DNA of 64,000 nt, from positions 62,001 through 126,000 of the forward strand of contig MEOL01000008.1 of assembly GCA_001769215.1 (NCBI GenBank), written 5' to 3'. Shown piece by piece: positions 9,335 to 18,039 of the stretch (position 1 is its first letter; each line of letters opens with the position of its first letter). Position numbers and translations under genes: made by a program. This stretch comes from Bacteroidetes bacterium GWF2_41_31 (lineage in GTDB: Bacteria > Bacteroidota > Bacteroidia > Bacteroidales > F082). Under the pieces are notes generated by a model, which was not told the origin of the DNA, did no database searches, and was given only the letters and a program-made list of their open reading frames with translations.

Positions 9335-9445
9335 ATGAAAAGGTGGATGATTTTGTACCTGACAACCATCATTCCTTGTTTTGGAGCACAATCAGTATCA
9401 ATGAGTTACCTTATAACAAGCAATGATTGTAAACGACAGCACTAG
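9335..9445 (+). pseudogene. Stub encoding a signal peptide, possible remnant of an outer-membrane efflux gene
   Basis: ATG at 9335 opens 36 codons: MKRWMILYLTTIIPCFGAQS, a textbook Sec signal peptide with cleavage after FGA, then 16 residues and TAG. It overlaps the stop of the convergent kinase gene by 4 bp. The reading frame has no continuation. A signal peptide attached to almost nothing suggests the 5' end of a deleted exported-protein gene. TolC-like genes often accompany this kinase/regulator/ABC arrangement, but nothing here proves that identity. A very short secreted peptide is the alternative. Confidence 0.35.
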
Positions 9446-10797
9446 AAAATCACCGTAAAGTTGGCTCCTTCACCAGGCTTGGAACGAACGCTGATAGTTC
9501 CTTTGTGCATTTGCATAATCTGGCGCGAAAGGCTCAAACCAATACCTGAACCACTTTTCTTTGACGTGAAAAAGGGCATGAAAATTTTGTCAAGGATATC
9601 CTGGTTGATTCCTTTTCCATTGTCGGCTACCTCAATGGTGGTCCTGTTATTCAGGTTAACAGATGCCACAATGGTGATCTGGGGTTTATCAACCTCGGCC
9701 ACAGCATCTATGGCATTTAGTATTAAATTGATCAACACCTGATCGATTAAATCAGGATCGGCAAGAATTTTCAGATCCTGGGGAAAAATTCGGGTGGTGC
9801 ATTTAATGTTGAGTTGCTCAATCTTTGGGTTCATCAGCTCCATGGTACTTTCGAACAGGGTGCTTGCCTTAAAATATCGAAAATGAGGTTTTGGTATTCG
9901 GGTCAGGTTTCGGTATAATTCCACAAAGTTTAACAGCCCTTTCCCTCGGTTTTCGATGGTTGCTACGGCCTGTGTAACGCTTTCAATGTCTTCGGCTTCC
10001 TGTTCATCTCTCGGAGGATAGTGGTTTCTTCTCTCTTCCAAGATTTCTTTAATGGTGGCAGCCAAAGAGGAGATGGGCGTAATGGAGTTCATGATTTCGT
10101 GCGTCAGCACACGGATCAGTTTTTGCCACGATTCAATTTCCTTTTGTTCCAACTCGGGATGGATATCCTGAAAAGAAACCAATGTATATTCCTCGCCGCG
10201 CATTTTAAATTCGGTGGCATGCATCGAAAGTTGCAGCAATTCATCGTTTACAAATAGTTTAAAAAGGGTTTTATCGCCTGCCCTCATGGAAAGCAACTTT
10301 TCAGGGAGTTCGTCCGAAACTTCTTTCAGGTGACTGATTTTTCTGAGTCGGTTAATCTGCAACAGATGTTTAACAGCGTTATTAAAAACATCCACATTTC
10401 CATCGCGTTTAAACACAATGATGCCTATGCTCACATGTTGTATTACTGTGAGAAGATAATTGAAGTGTTCTTCCTTTTCGGTTTTGTTTTTGTTGAAGGC
10501 TGCAATCACCTGATTGAATTCGTTGTTTAAGCCTTCGAAACTTTTCCCCAACTCGTTTTCCGAAAAGGAGGTGGAGAAATCGGCATGCCTGATGGATTCA
10601 AAAAAACGAGCCAGTTTCCGATTTGTTTGTTCCGCGTATCGGATCAGCGAAATTACCTGCGCGATACTGATCACAATCAAAATGAGGGTACTTACCAGGT
10701 AAGCAGGCTTTTGAAAAAGATAAAATACAAAGAATAGGGTAATGGCCATAAGCACCACCCTGATGATGATCTGTATCCTAAAGCGTTTATAAACCAT
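9442..10797 (-). CDS. Sensor histidine kinase, NtrY-like
   Basis: I start it at ATG 10795-10797 (451 residues), which overlaps the end of the regulator gene by 11 bp as in translational coupling; an alternative ATG lies 30 bp upstream at 10827. Two membrane helices at ~10-50 are followed by a HAMP-like segment, a PAS-like region (~110-215), a HisKA motif LTHEIMNSITP with His233, and an ATPase domain with VADNGKGI and SGSGIGLSLSRQI near the C-terminus. It should autophosphorylate and signal to the NtrC-type regulator encoded just upstream. The HEIMNSITP form of the H-box is typical of Bacteroidota kinases paired with sigma-54 regulators. Confidence 0.93.
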   Translation of the reverse strand: MVYKRFRIQIIIRVVLMAITLFFVFYLFQKPAYLVSTLILIVISIAQVISLIRYAEQTNRKLARFFESIRHADFSTSFSENELGKSFEGLNNEFNQVIAAFNKNKTEKEEHFNYLLTVIQHVSIGIIVFKRDGNVDVFNNAVKHLLQINRLRKISHLKEVSDELPEKLLSMRAGDKTLFKLFVNDELLQLSMHATEFKMRGEEYTLVSFQDIHPELEQKEIESWQKLIRVLTHEIMNSITPISSLAATIKEILEERRNHYPPRDEQEAEDIESVTQAVATIENRGKGLLNFVELYRNLTRIPKPHFRYFKASTLFESTMELMNPKIEQLNIKCTTRIFPQDLKILADPDLIDQVLINLILNAIDAVAEVDKPQITIVASVNLNNRTTIEVADNGKGINQDILDKIFMPFFTSKKSGSGIGLSLSRQIMQMHKGTISVRSKPGEGANFTVIF

Positions 10798-12166
10798 ATT
10801 TCTCAATTCTTCGGTATAAAGAGGCACGTGTCAATCCCAGCTCCTTAGCCGCCCGGCTAATGTTGCCCCCATGTTTATCGATTACTTTTCGCACCAAAAC
10901 CCTTTCCACTTCCTCAAGATTCAAATTATCGGCATTAAACTGGTCCGACTGCCTGTCTTCATTTTCGCTAACAAAGAAGTCGTGAGGTTCCAGGATGGTA
11001 TTTTCGCTTAAAATAACAGCGCGTTCAACGGCATGTTGCAGTTCACGGATGTTACCAGGCCAATCGTGTATTTGAAGCCGTTTTAATGTGCCGGCATTGA
11101 TGCGCTTTTTAGCTACCTTGTACTTATTGCAATAGGTATCAATGTAGAATTCTACCAGAGGTTCAATGTCTTCGAGTCGTTCGCGCAAGGGCGGTAACTT
11201 GATTTCGACCGTGTTGATTCGATACAGTAAGTCCTGTCTGAATTTATTTTCACTTACCATTTGGTAGAGTGGCATGTTGGTGGCACATATGAGCCTGACG
11301 TTGATAGGTATTTCTTTGTTTGAGCCCAGTCGCACTACCTGACGGCTTTGGAGTACACTCAATAATTTTGATTGCAGGTTTTGACTTAAATTGCCAATTT
11401 CATCTAAAAAAATAGTGCCTCCGCTTGCTGCCTCAAAACGTCCGGCGCGATCTTCTTTGGCATCGGTGAAAGCCCCTTTTTTATAGCCAAACAACTCGCT
11501 TTCGAACAAGCTTTCGGTAATGGCTCCCAAATCTACATTAATGAACACCTTGTCTTTTCGCTTCGATGCCCGGTGTATGGCCCTGGCCACCACCTCTTTT
11601 CCGGTACCGTTTTCTCCAAGTATCAACACGTTAGCATCCGTTCCAGCCACACGATAGGCCATTTTCATTACCTTTTGCATGGCCGGTGAGTTACCTATTA
11701 AATTGCTGTAGGCCTGGTCCTGATCGGCAATCAACATTTTTTGTGTTGATCGCAGGCTCTCCAATTCAACCTTTGATTCGCGCACCCGAAGCGAGGTTTC
11801 GATGGTAGCCAATAGCTTGCGATTTTCCCAGGGCTTCAGTATGAAATTGGTCGCTCCTTCTTTTATTCCCTGAACGGCCAATTCAATGTCGCCATAGCCG
11901 GTTATAAAAATGACTGTGGCAGCCGGATCCTGTTCAAGTATCACGTTTAACCAATGAAACCCTTCCTGCCCGCTGGTTGCATCCCGCGAGAAATTCATAT
12001 CGAGCAGAATGAGGTCAAACACTTCGTTTTTTAATATGTCGGGGAGATTTGCCGGATTTTTTTCGGTATGGACAATTTCAATGTGTTGTCGTAAAAACAT
12101 TTTTGCTGCCAACAAAATATCCGCGTCATCATCAACAATTAGTACACGGGCCTTTATTTTTGTCAT
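10787..12166 (-). CDS. Sigma-54-dependent response regulator, NtrC family
   Basis: 459 residues. The receiver has the acidic pocket V-DDD (11-14), phosphoacceptor Asp56 (LILLDMNF) and Lys111. The AAA+ domain has Walker A GENGTGKE (184-191), the sigma-54 contact loop GAFTDA (231-236; the textbook form is GAFTGA) and Walker B TIFLDEIGN (251-259). A Fis-type helix-turn-helix closes the protein (ISRAAKELGLTRASLYRRI). It would activate sigma-54 promoters when phosphorylated by the downstream-encoded kinase. The ABC exporter genes face away from it across a 211-bp gap and are the obvious target, although I do not see a clear -24/-12 promoter there. Confidence 0.95.
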   Translation of the reverse strand: MTKIKARVLIVDDDADILLAAKMFLRQHIEIVHTEKNPANLPDILKNEVFDLILLDMNFSRDATSGQEGFHWLNVILEQDPAATVIFITGYGDIELAVQGIKEGATNFILKPWENRKLLATIETSLRVRESKVELESLRSTQKMLIADQDQAYSNLIGNSPAMQKVMKMAYRVAGTDANVLILGENGTGKEVVARAIHRASKRKDKVFINVDLGAITESLFESELFGYKKGAFTDAKEDRAGRFEAASGGTIFLDEIGNLSQNLQSKLLSVLQSRQVVRLGSNKEIPINVRLICATNMPLYQMVSENKFRQDLLYRINTVEIKLPPLRERLEDIEPLVEFYIDTYCNKYKVAKKRINAGTLKRLQIHDWPGNIRELQHAVERAVILSENTILEPHDFFVSENEDRQSDQFNADNLNLEEVERVLVRKVIDKHGGNISRAAKELGLTRASLYRRIEKYGL

Positions 12167-12288
12167 TTTAGTTTCGAGTTAATGGAGAAGGTTCTACTCA
12201 ATAAAAGTAAACTTATTTTGTTCACCTTTGCACAACAGTATGGACGATTTCGGACACGAATAGTTACAGAAGTGCTCAAATAATTTTT

Positions 12289-12301
12289 CAACACGCTGTT
12301 G
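12289..12301. promoter_or_regulatory. Inverted repeat in the divergent regulator/ABC region
   Basis: CAACA-CGC-TGTTG lies midway between the NtrC-like regulator (starts 12166, leftward) and the ABC gene (starts 12378, rightward). The position suits an enhancer or operator for the Fis-type helix-turn-helix. No second copy was found nearby, and no sigma-54 promoter with the GG-N10-GC pattern was recognised. Confidence 0.3.
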
Positions 12302-12377
12302 TACTGTGAGATAGGTTGGATGGCATAGTATTAGTTAAAATTTGTTAACAGGTTGAACGAAACCCTAATTCGAACAC

Positions 12378-13067
12378 ATGAACATAATAGAAACCAGTAG
12401 TCTTGAAAAGATTTTTCAGGCAGAATCGGTAGAAACAATCGCCTTGCGCAACATCAACTTCAATGTAAAAGAGGGTGATTTTGTCGCGGTAATGGGTCCT
12501 TCCGGATGCGGGAAAACCACGTTGCTTAATATTCTGGGAATGATTGATGATTGGAATACCGGCTCCTATTTTCTGTTGGGCCAGGACGTTGCCAAACTCA
12601 AAGAAAAGCAGCGGACCATCCTTCGAAAAAAAAACATTGGGTTTGTGTTTCAAAATTTTAACCTGATAGAAGAATTAACGGTGTACGAAAATGTTGAGTT
12701 ACCTCTTCAATACCTTGGGTGGAAGAAAAAAGCCCGTCAAGAGCGTGTTTCAGCTTTGTTGGAAAAGATGCAGATTGCACATAGAAGCAACATGTTCCCT
12801 TTACAACTTTCAGGAGGACAGCAGCAGCGAGTTGCAGTAGCCCGCGCCGTGGTGGCAAACCCACCTCTGATTTTGGCTGATGAACCTACCGGAAACCTCG
12901 ATAGCATGCACGGAGAGGAGGTGATGAACCTGCTCGATGCCTTAAATAAGGAAGGAACCACCATCATCATGGTCACCCACTCGCAACGTGATGCCGCTTT
13001 TAGCCGGCGGGTGGTACACCTGTTCGATGGCCAGATTATCAACGAAAACCTGAACAAACTCGATTAA
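12378..13067 (+). CDS. ABC transporter ATP-binding protein, MacB/LolD type
   Basis: 229 residues, normal for a LolD/MacB ATPase. Walker A GPSGCGKTT at 40-48, Q-loop FQNFNLI at ~91, signature LSGGQQQRVAVARA from 144, Walker B LILADEP at 164-170 and the switch His in MVTHSQ (~201). It would power the mechanotransmission permease encoded 7 bp downstream. Such exporters move lipoproteins, peptides or drugs away from the inner membrane using an adaptor and an outer-membrane channel. Neither of those is encoded here. Confidence 0.95.
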   Translation: MNIIETSSLEKIFQAESVETIALRNINFNVKEGDFVAVMGPSGCGKTTLLNILGMIDDWNTGSYFLLGQDVAKLKEKQRTILRKKNIGFVFQNFNLIEELTVYENVELPLQYLGWKKKARQERVSALLEKMQIAHRSNMFPLQLSGGQQQRVAVARAVVANPPLILADEPTGNLDSMHGEEVMNLLDALNKEGTTIIMVTHSQRDAAFSRRVVHLFDGQIINENLNKLD

Positions 13068-13074
13068 ACTTTTT

Positions 13075-15525
13075 ATGACCGGAAACTATTTTAAGGTTGG
13101 AATCAGGGTGCTGGTTCGGCAAAAAGGCTATACATTACTCAATGTAGCAGGCTTGATGCTGGGTATCGCTGTTTTTGTCTTTATTTACCTCTTCATCGAA
13201 AGCGAAATCAGGTATGACCGGTTTTGGTCAGATAATGAAAAAATTTACCGGATTACAAATGAATACTCTCTGGAGGGGAATTCGGAAAAAATCGCATTGA
13301 CCCCTTTTCGGCTGGCCAGCGATTTACGCAATGAATTTCAGGGCGTTGAGGAAGCTACCAACTTATTTTTTACAGATCCTGCTGATGAAAATGATGTGTC
13401 GACCATTACCTGGAACGGTGAGGTCTTTGAAATACCCGACATTAGTTTGGCAGATGGCAGCTTTTTCAGGATATTTGATTATCATTTTCTGGAAGGGAAC
13501 CGAGATTCGGCATTGTTGAAACCCAATTCAATCGTGATCAATTCAACCACTGCTAAAAAAATATTTGGTGATAAACCCGCAATTGGCAATAAGCTTCGAA
13601 CAAACCTGCGTGAATACCTGGTTACAGGAGTCATCGACATGAGACAAAAGCCGTCGCATTTGAATTTTGATGCCATCGTTTCTGTTTCTTCAATAAATGA
13701 AAAGGAACTAAAAAACCTGGAACATGATTATTTCTGGATGACCTGTTATACTTATGTAAAGCTTGCAGACACTGTTAATCCGGATGATTTTGAATACCGT
13801 TTTAATGAGTTTGAGCGCGTGGGTGAAGCAGCGTTTATACAGGAGGAAGAACTGAATATGGTTGGAAGTATGCAGTATTTTATCGAGTCGGTTTCCCTTG
13901 TACATTTCAATTCGGGCCTGATGTACGATTCTCCCACCAACGTGGATGTGGGAGCTCTCTATGTCTTTGCGGTGATCGCATTGTTTATCTTGCTGACGGC
14001 TTCTATCAATTATATCAACCTGGCAACAGCACGATCGTTAAAGCGCTCGCGCGAAATTGGCATGCGCAAAGTTCTGGGTGCCTTACCCAGGCAACTGGCA
14101 TTTCAATATATTGTTGAATCGCTGATTATCACGCTGATTGCCTTTGTATTAGCACTGGCATTGGTTGAGTGGTTAATGCCACAGTTTAATCAATTGGTAG
14201 ATAAAAACCTGAGTTTATTAGATAGCCTTGTTTCATGGGAAATTTTTCCTTTCGGGATAGTCCTGCTAGCGCTTTTATCGATACTTTCCGTTATTGGAGG
14301 TAGTTTTCCGGCTTTCGTACTCAATTCGTTCAAACCTGCCCACGTGTTAAAAGGCACTTCTTTTTCGTCGGGGAAATTTGGAAAACAACAGTTTACGGCC
14401 GGCATCATGAGGCATTTTTTGGTCATTATCCAATACATGGTGTCAATCGGTATGATCATGGCTACCATCATTGTGTATTCACAAATCAATTTCCTGAAAA
14501 ATCATGAATTGGGTTTTGATGCAGAGAATGTATATGTGATCAATGTTCCCCGCGATACCAATTTCAGGCAGCATATTAATCAATCCATGGATCTGTTGGC
14601 AAATCATGGTTCCATCCTCGAGGTGACATCAACTCAAAACGTACCGGGATATACCGAAGGCAAAATGCTTTTTCAGGTGGGTGATACCAATGCAATTCCG
14701 GTGCAGACCATTAATTATTTTGGGGTTGGATACGGGTTTTTCAGGTTACTGAATATTCCATTAATCAGCGGCCGGTATTTTAATGACTTCCCCGGCGATG
14801 ATACCGCGACCGGATTTATCTTGAACGAAGCTGCTGTTGAATTTTTAGGCCTCGATACCGTGGTTGGCGTTCCTTTTAATTATGCAGGAAAAAAAGGAGG
14901 CAAAATTGTGGGTGTCGTCAGAAATTTTAACTCATCCTCTTTACATCGGGAGGTGGATCCCATGGTGTTTCTGCTTACCCCGCATGTTTCACGCTATATC
15001 ATGGTAAAGGCTGCGCCTGGCAGACTTGAAGAAGCCGAATTGCACATCAGCGACACCTGGAAAAAAGTCACTTCAGGAGGTACTTTACACATGATTTCCT
15101 TGCAGTCGAAGATTGGAAGTTTGTACAGTGGGGATAAAAAAATGCTCAACCTGTTTTTTTATTTTTCGTTGTTTGTGGTTTTTATCTCCAGTCTGGGCCT
15201 TTATGGCCTCTCCTCTTTCCTTATACAACAGCGTACACGTGAAATTGGCATCCGAAGGGTGTTGGGAGGATCTGAAAAACAATTAATTACCATGTTGGCT
15301 CTGGGCTATCTGAAATTGGTTTTTTTGTCAGGCCTTATAGCAACACCCATTGTATATTTTTTGATGAATAAGTGGCTTGAAGGTTTTGCCTACCATATTT
15401 CTATCCACATCGGGTATTTTATTGTGAGTATTCTACTAGCCTTGTTGGTCGCGCTTTTTACGGTACTGGTGCGTTCGGTAAAAGTGGTGAATGAAAATCC
15501 GTCCGTTGCGCTCAAGGTACAATAG
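13075..15525 (+). CDS. FtsX/MacB-type ABC permease, double-length
   Basis: 816 residues with eight predicted membrane helices in a 1+3+1+3 layout. Each half has an N-terminal helix (GYTLLNVAGLMLGIAVFVFI; MRHFLVIIQYMVSIGMIMAT), a large periplasmic domain (MacB_PCD type) and three helices of the FtsX core. SREIGMRKVLGA and TREIGIRRVLGG, the coupling segments of the two halves, are both intact. The fused double form is common in Bacteroidota. It forms a two-gene operon with the ATPase and probably answers to the divergent NtrC-like system. Confidence 0.94.
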   Translation: MTGNYFKVGIRVLVRQKGYTLLNVAGLMLGIAVFVFIYLFIESEIRYDRFWSDNEKIYRITNEYSLEGNSEKIALTPFRLASDLRNEFQGVEEATNLFFTDPADENDVSTITWNGEVFEIPDISLADGSFFRIFDYHFLEGNRDSALLKPNSIVINSTTAKKIFGDKPAIGNKLRTNLREYLVTGVIDMRQKPSHLNFDAIVSVSSINEKELKNLEHDYFWMTCYTYVKLADTVNPDDFEYRFNEFERVGEAAFIQEEELNMVGSMQYFIESVSLVHFNSGLMYDSPTNVDVGALYVFAVIALFILLTASINYINLATARSLKRSREIGMRKVLGALPRQLAFQYIVESLIITLIAFVLALALVEWLMPQFNQLVDKNLSLLDSLVSWEIFPFGIVLLALLSILSVIGGSFPAFVLNSFKPAHVLKGTSFSSGKFGKQQFTAGIMRHFLVIIQYMVSIGMIMATIIVYSQINFLKNHELGFDAENVYVINVPRDTNFRQHINQSMDLLANHGSILEVTSTQNVPGYTEGKMLFQVGDTNAIPVQTINYFGVGYGFFRLLNIPLISGRYFNDFPGDDTATGFILNEAAVEFLGLDTVVGVPFNYAGKKGGKIVGVVRNFNSSSLHREVDPMVFLLTPHVSRYIMVKAAPGRLEEAELHISDTWKKVTSGGTLHMISLQSKIGSLYSGDKKMLNLFFYFSLFVVFISSLGLYGLSSFLIQQRTREIGIRRVLGGSEKQLITMLALGYLKLVFLSGLIATPIVYFLMNKWLEGFAYHISIHIGYFIVSILLALLVALFTVLVRSVKVVNENPSVALKVQ

Positions 15526-15553
15526 TATGTATATTTTAACTGCCCTGGTTTAC

Positions 15554-15589
15554 AAAAAAAAAGCCTGATCTGTCGATTAGGCTTTTTTT
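15554..15589. terminator. Bidirectional rho-independent terminator
   Basis: A-tract, stem AAGCCTGATC / GATTAGGCTT (one G-T pair), four-base loop TGTC, then a T-tract. The A- and T-tracts flank the stem, so it can stop both the permease transcript (ends 15525, plus) and the convergent small membrane protein gene (ends 15612, minus). Confidence 0.85.
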
Positions 15590-15611
15590 AAATATCGGCC
15601 TCCAAAGAAAT

Positions 15612-15971
15612 CTATCTGGATAATTTATTCCTCTCCATTTCAGCACGTTCCGATTTTTCCATGTAGTGGTTCACCACCAGCCCGATACCGCCAAAAAGGA
15701 AAATCATCGAAAAGTAGGATTCCTCTTCGCCCATAACGGTCAGGTGTTTCATCAGGCCACCAAGAATAATGCCTATAGCCAATCCGATAAACAGCAAACC
15801 AAATTTAAGCGCTATAAATGATTGATCCTTAACAGGATTTATAAATTGGGTAGCATCTACACCCTTTTCCAAAAGAGCCATGCGTTCTTTTTTCCTGACC
15901 AACAGGAAAATAACAGCATAAACAAAGCCAAAAATAACGGCGAGTACAAATACAGGAATTATGTCTTCCAT
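15612..15971 (-). CDS. Small membrane protein, DUF6249-like
   Basis: 119 residues with three hydrophobic helices: IIPVFVLAVIFGFVYAVIFL near the N-terminus, FIALKFGLLFIGLAIGIILGG in the middle and YFSMIFLFGGIGLVVNHYM near the end. Between the first two is a conserved-looking cytoplasmic turn, RKKERMALLEKGVDATQF. The length and arrangement match the small DUF6249 family found widely in Bacteroidota, often beside sigma factors or stress regulators. Its function is unknown. It is a single-gene unit, convergent with the ABC exporter. Confidence 0.75.
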   Translation of the reverse strand: MEDIIPVFVLAVIFGFVYAVIFLLVRKKERMALLEKGVDATQFINPVKDQSFIALKFGLLFIGLAIGIILGGLMKHLTVMGEEESYFSMIFLFGGIGLVVNHYMEKSERAEMERNKLSR

Positions 15972-16271
15972 AGTTTTAAATTTTTATGTTGATTTTTTTG
16001 ATGTCATTCTTTTGGACGCAACTTCTTAGCCCGGGTTACAAACAAAGTGGAAGTTTTTGGAAACTGTTTATTGATTTGAGAATGAAGTTTGGTGCATTAC
16101 AATTTTATTTATATTTGGTCGCTCTTGGATTTAGTATGCAGAAATCACAAAAAATAGGACACAAAAAAGTATTTCTCAACGTCAAAAGGCGTGATGCTTT
16201 TGATGCATTTTACTAAGTTTTACTGCCTGGCAGAAAAAAAAGTAAAATGTTTTATTAAATAATACTAAACC
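15972..16271. other. 300-bp intergenic region between divergent genes
   Basis: Upstream region shared by the small membrane protein (minus) and tryptophanase (plus). Near its right end (16218-16247) TTTTAC and GTAAAA arms enclose the palindrome CTGCC-T-GGCAG (16223-16233), which could affect tnaA expression. I see no TnaC-like leader peptide with a Trp codon next to a rho site. An open frame of 76 codons at 15986-16216 does not look like protein. Confidence 0.5.
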
Positions 16272-17648
16272 ATGAAATTACCCTTTTCCGAATCGTACAA
16301 AATAAAAATGGTGGAACCCATCCGCCGTAGTACTCGTGAACAGCGCGAACAATGGATCGAAGACGCTAAATACAACCTGTTTAACCTGCGTAGCGACCAG
16401 GTATTTATCGACCTGCTGACAGACTCCGGTACCGGAGCCATGAGCCAGATGCAGTGGTCGGAAATGATGTTGGGCGATGAGAGTTATGCCGGTGCCTCAT
16501 CCTATTTTAAAATAAAAAATGCCATCAAAGAAATCACCGGTTTTGAATACTTTTTGCCCACGCACCAAGGGCGTGCGGCTGAGAATGTACTGTTTTCCAC
16601 CATCCTAAAAGAAGGCGATATCGTTCCCGGCAATTCCCATTTCGATACCACCAAAGGTCACATCGAATTCCGAAAGGCCCATGCCATCGACTGTACCATT
16701 GACGAAGCTTTTATTACGACTCTCGACCATCCATTTAAAGGGGATGTCGATTTGAATAAACTGGAGAACGTTCTTAAAGCCCATCCGGCAAGCCAAATTC
16801 CGATTATTATCATTACCATTACTTGTAATTCTTCCGGGGGGCAACCAGTTTCGATGAAGAACCTGAGGGAGGTGAAGAAAATGGCCGATCAATACGGCAT
16901 TATCGTGTTTTTCGATTCGGCCCGGTTTGCCGAAAACGCCTATTTCATCAAAATAAGGGAAGAAGGCTATCGCGACAAATCCATCCGCGAAATTGTACGC
17001 GAGATGTTCTCCTATGCCGATGGCATGACCATGAGCAGCAAAAAAGACGCCATTGTCAATATGGGCGGGTTTATCGGTTTCAACAGCAAGGAACTTTTTG
17101 ACCGGGCCACCATGTACAACATTCTTTTTGAAGGGTACATTTCATATGGAGGCATGTCGGGACGCGATATGAATGCGCTGGCACAAGGTCTTTACGAAGG
17201 TACCGATTTCGATTATCTTGAAACCCGGATCAAACAGGTTGCCTATTTAGGTGGTCTGCTAAAAGATTATGGAATTCCTATCCAATATCCATTTGGCGGG
17301 CATGCCATTTTTGTGGATGCCAAACGTTTTTTGCCTCATCTGCCTAAAGAAGAGTATGTTGCTCAAACACTGGCTATCGAATTATACATTGAAGGTGGAG
17401 TGCGCGGAGTGGAGATAGGCACCTTGCTGGCAGACCGCGATCCGGGAACCGGCTTAAACCGCTACCCGGATCTGGAATTGATGCGCCTGGCCATTCCAAG
17501 AAGGGTATATACCAATAACCACATGGATTATATCGCCGCTGCCTTGATCAATGTATTCGATCGCAGGGATAAAATTACCAAAGGATTTAAGATCGTGAAA
17601 GAAGCCCCAATCCTCCGTCACTTTACTGTGGAACTGGAGAAAGTTTAA
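16272..17648 (+). CDS. tnaA: Tryptophanase (tryptophan indole-lyase)
   Basis: 458 residues, full length for the beta-eliminating lyase family. The PLP site is MSSKKDAIVNMGG, with Lys258 as the Schiff-base lysine, and DSARFAENAYFIK holds the cofactor-binding Asp/Arg. The segment GGVRGVEIGTLLADRDPGTG matches tryptophanase (AVEIGSFLLGRDPKTG in Escherichia coli), not tyrosine phenol-lyase, which has an Arg after the Glu (MERG) to bind the phenol. So Trp to indole, pyruvate and ammonia is the likely reaction. No tnaB-type permease is adjacent. The gene is alone between AT-rich intergenic stretches. Confidence 0.93.
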   Translation: MKLPFSESYKIKMVEPIRRSTREQREQWIEDAKYNLFNLRSDQVFIDLLTDSGTGAMSQMQWSEMMLGDESYAGASSYFKIKNAIKEITGFEYFLPTHQGRAAENVLFSTILKEGDIVPGNSHFDTTKGHIEFRKAHAIDCTIDEAFITTLDHPFKGDVDLNKLENVLKAHPASQIPIIIITITCNSSGGQPVSMKNLREVKKMADQYGIIVFFDSARFAENAYFIKIREEGYRDKSIREIVREMFSYADGMTMSSKKDAIVNMGGFIGFNSKELFDRATMYNILFEGYISYGGMSGRDMNALAQGLYEGTDFDYLETRIKQVAYLGGLLKDYGIPIQYPFGGHAIFVDAKRFLPHLPKEEYVAQTLAIELYIEGGVRGVEIGTLLADRDPGTGLNRYPDLELMRLAIPRRVYTNNHMDYIAAALINVFDRRDKITKGFKIVKEAPILRHFTVELEKV

Positions 17649-17865
17649 CCGGATGGTTCGTCGGTAATTCTAATGGATAATCAAGTTTGGACTGGGTTTC
17701 GTTTGTGTGAAACAGTTGAATGCATTACCGTTAATTTATCAATAGTTTAGTCTTCAGGTAATTGCCCTTGATTCCAAATAATCATTATGTTTTCCGAGCA
17801 GAACGGGCAGCATTCGCTTTACGGCCGACTTCAAAGGACAAATCTTTCTGCCTAATGTGATTTGT
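17649..17865. other. Intergenic, nothing recognised
   Basis: Spacer between tnaA and the end of the dinD segment. I find no gene, tRNA or strong hairpin here. Confidence 0.5.
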
Positions 17866-18039
17866 CTACAAAAATATGCTGTTCGCTTGAGTTATTAGCT
17901 TCATGTTGTGAAATCGTTTTATCTTTTGATAAATACACTTTACTTCAACTTCTATGTTGGTTGCTGTATTTCCTATGATAAATTTGATAAAACGTTTTTG
18001 CAAATCTTCAAAGTTCGCTTGTATTAAATTCCCTTTTAC
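17866..18039 (-). other. Stop-free in-frame continuation after dinD
   Basis: Directly after the dinD TAA the same minus-strand frame stays open for 57 codons to a TAG at 17866-17868. It reads plausibly as protein (for example NLIQANFEDLQKRFIKFIIG and VEVKCIYQKIKRFHNMKL), but has no ATG near its start. DinD itself is already full length. It may be the remains of a downstream gene acquired with dinD, or chance in AT-rich DNA. Confidence 0.25.

Noticed and set aside
10787-12166. GAFTDA instead of GAFTGA in the NtrC-like regulator
   Set aside because: From memory this variant is frequent among Bacteroidota regulators, so it is not evidence of a lost sigma-54 function.
12167-12377. Possible sigma-54 promoter before the ABC genes
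   Set aside because: TTGGATGGCATAG resembles a -24 element, but no GC lies at the required spacing.
15986-16216. 76-codon open frame upstream of tnaA
   Set aside because: Composition and sequence do not look like protein, it fills only intergenic DNA, and it has no promoter or homology I recognise.
16272-17648. Tyrosine phenol-lyase as identity
   Set aside because: The substrate segment VEIGTLLADRDPGTG matches tryptophanase and lacks the Arg of the phenol-lyase.
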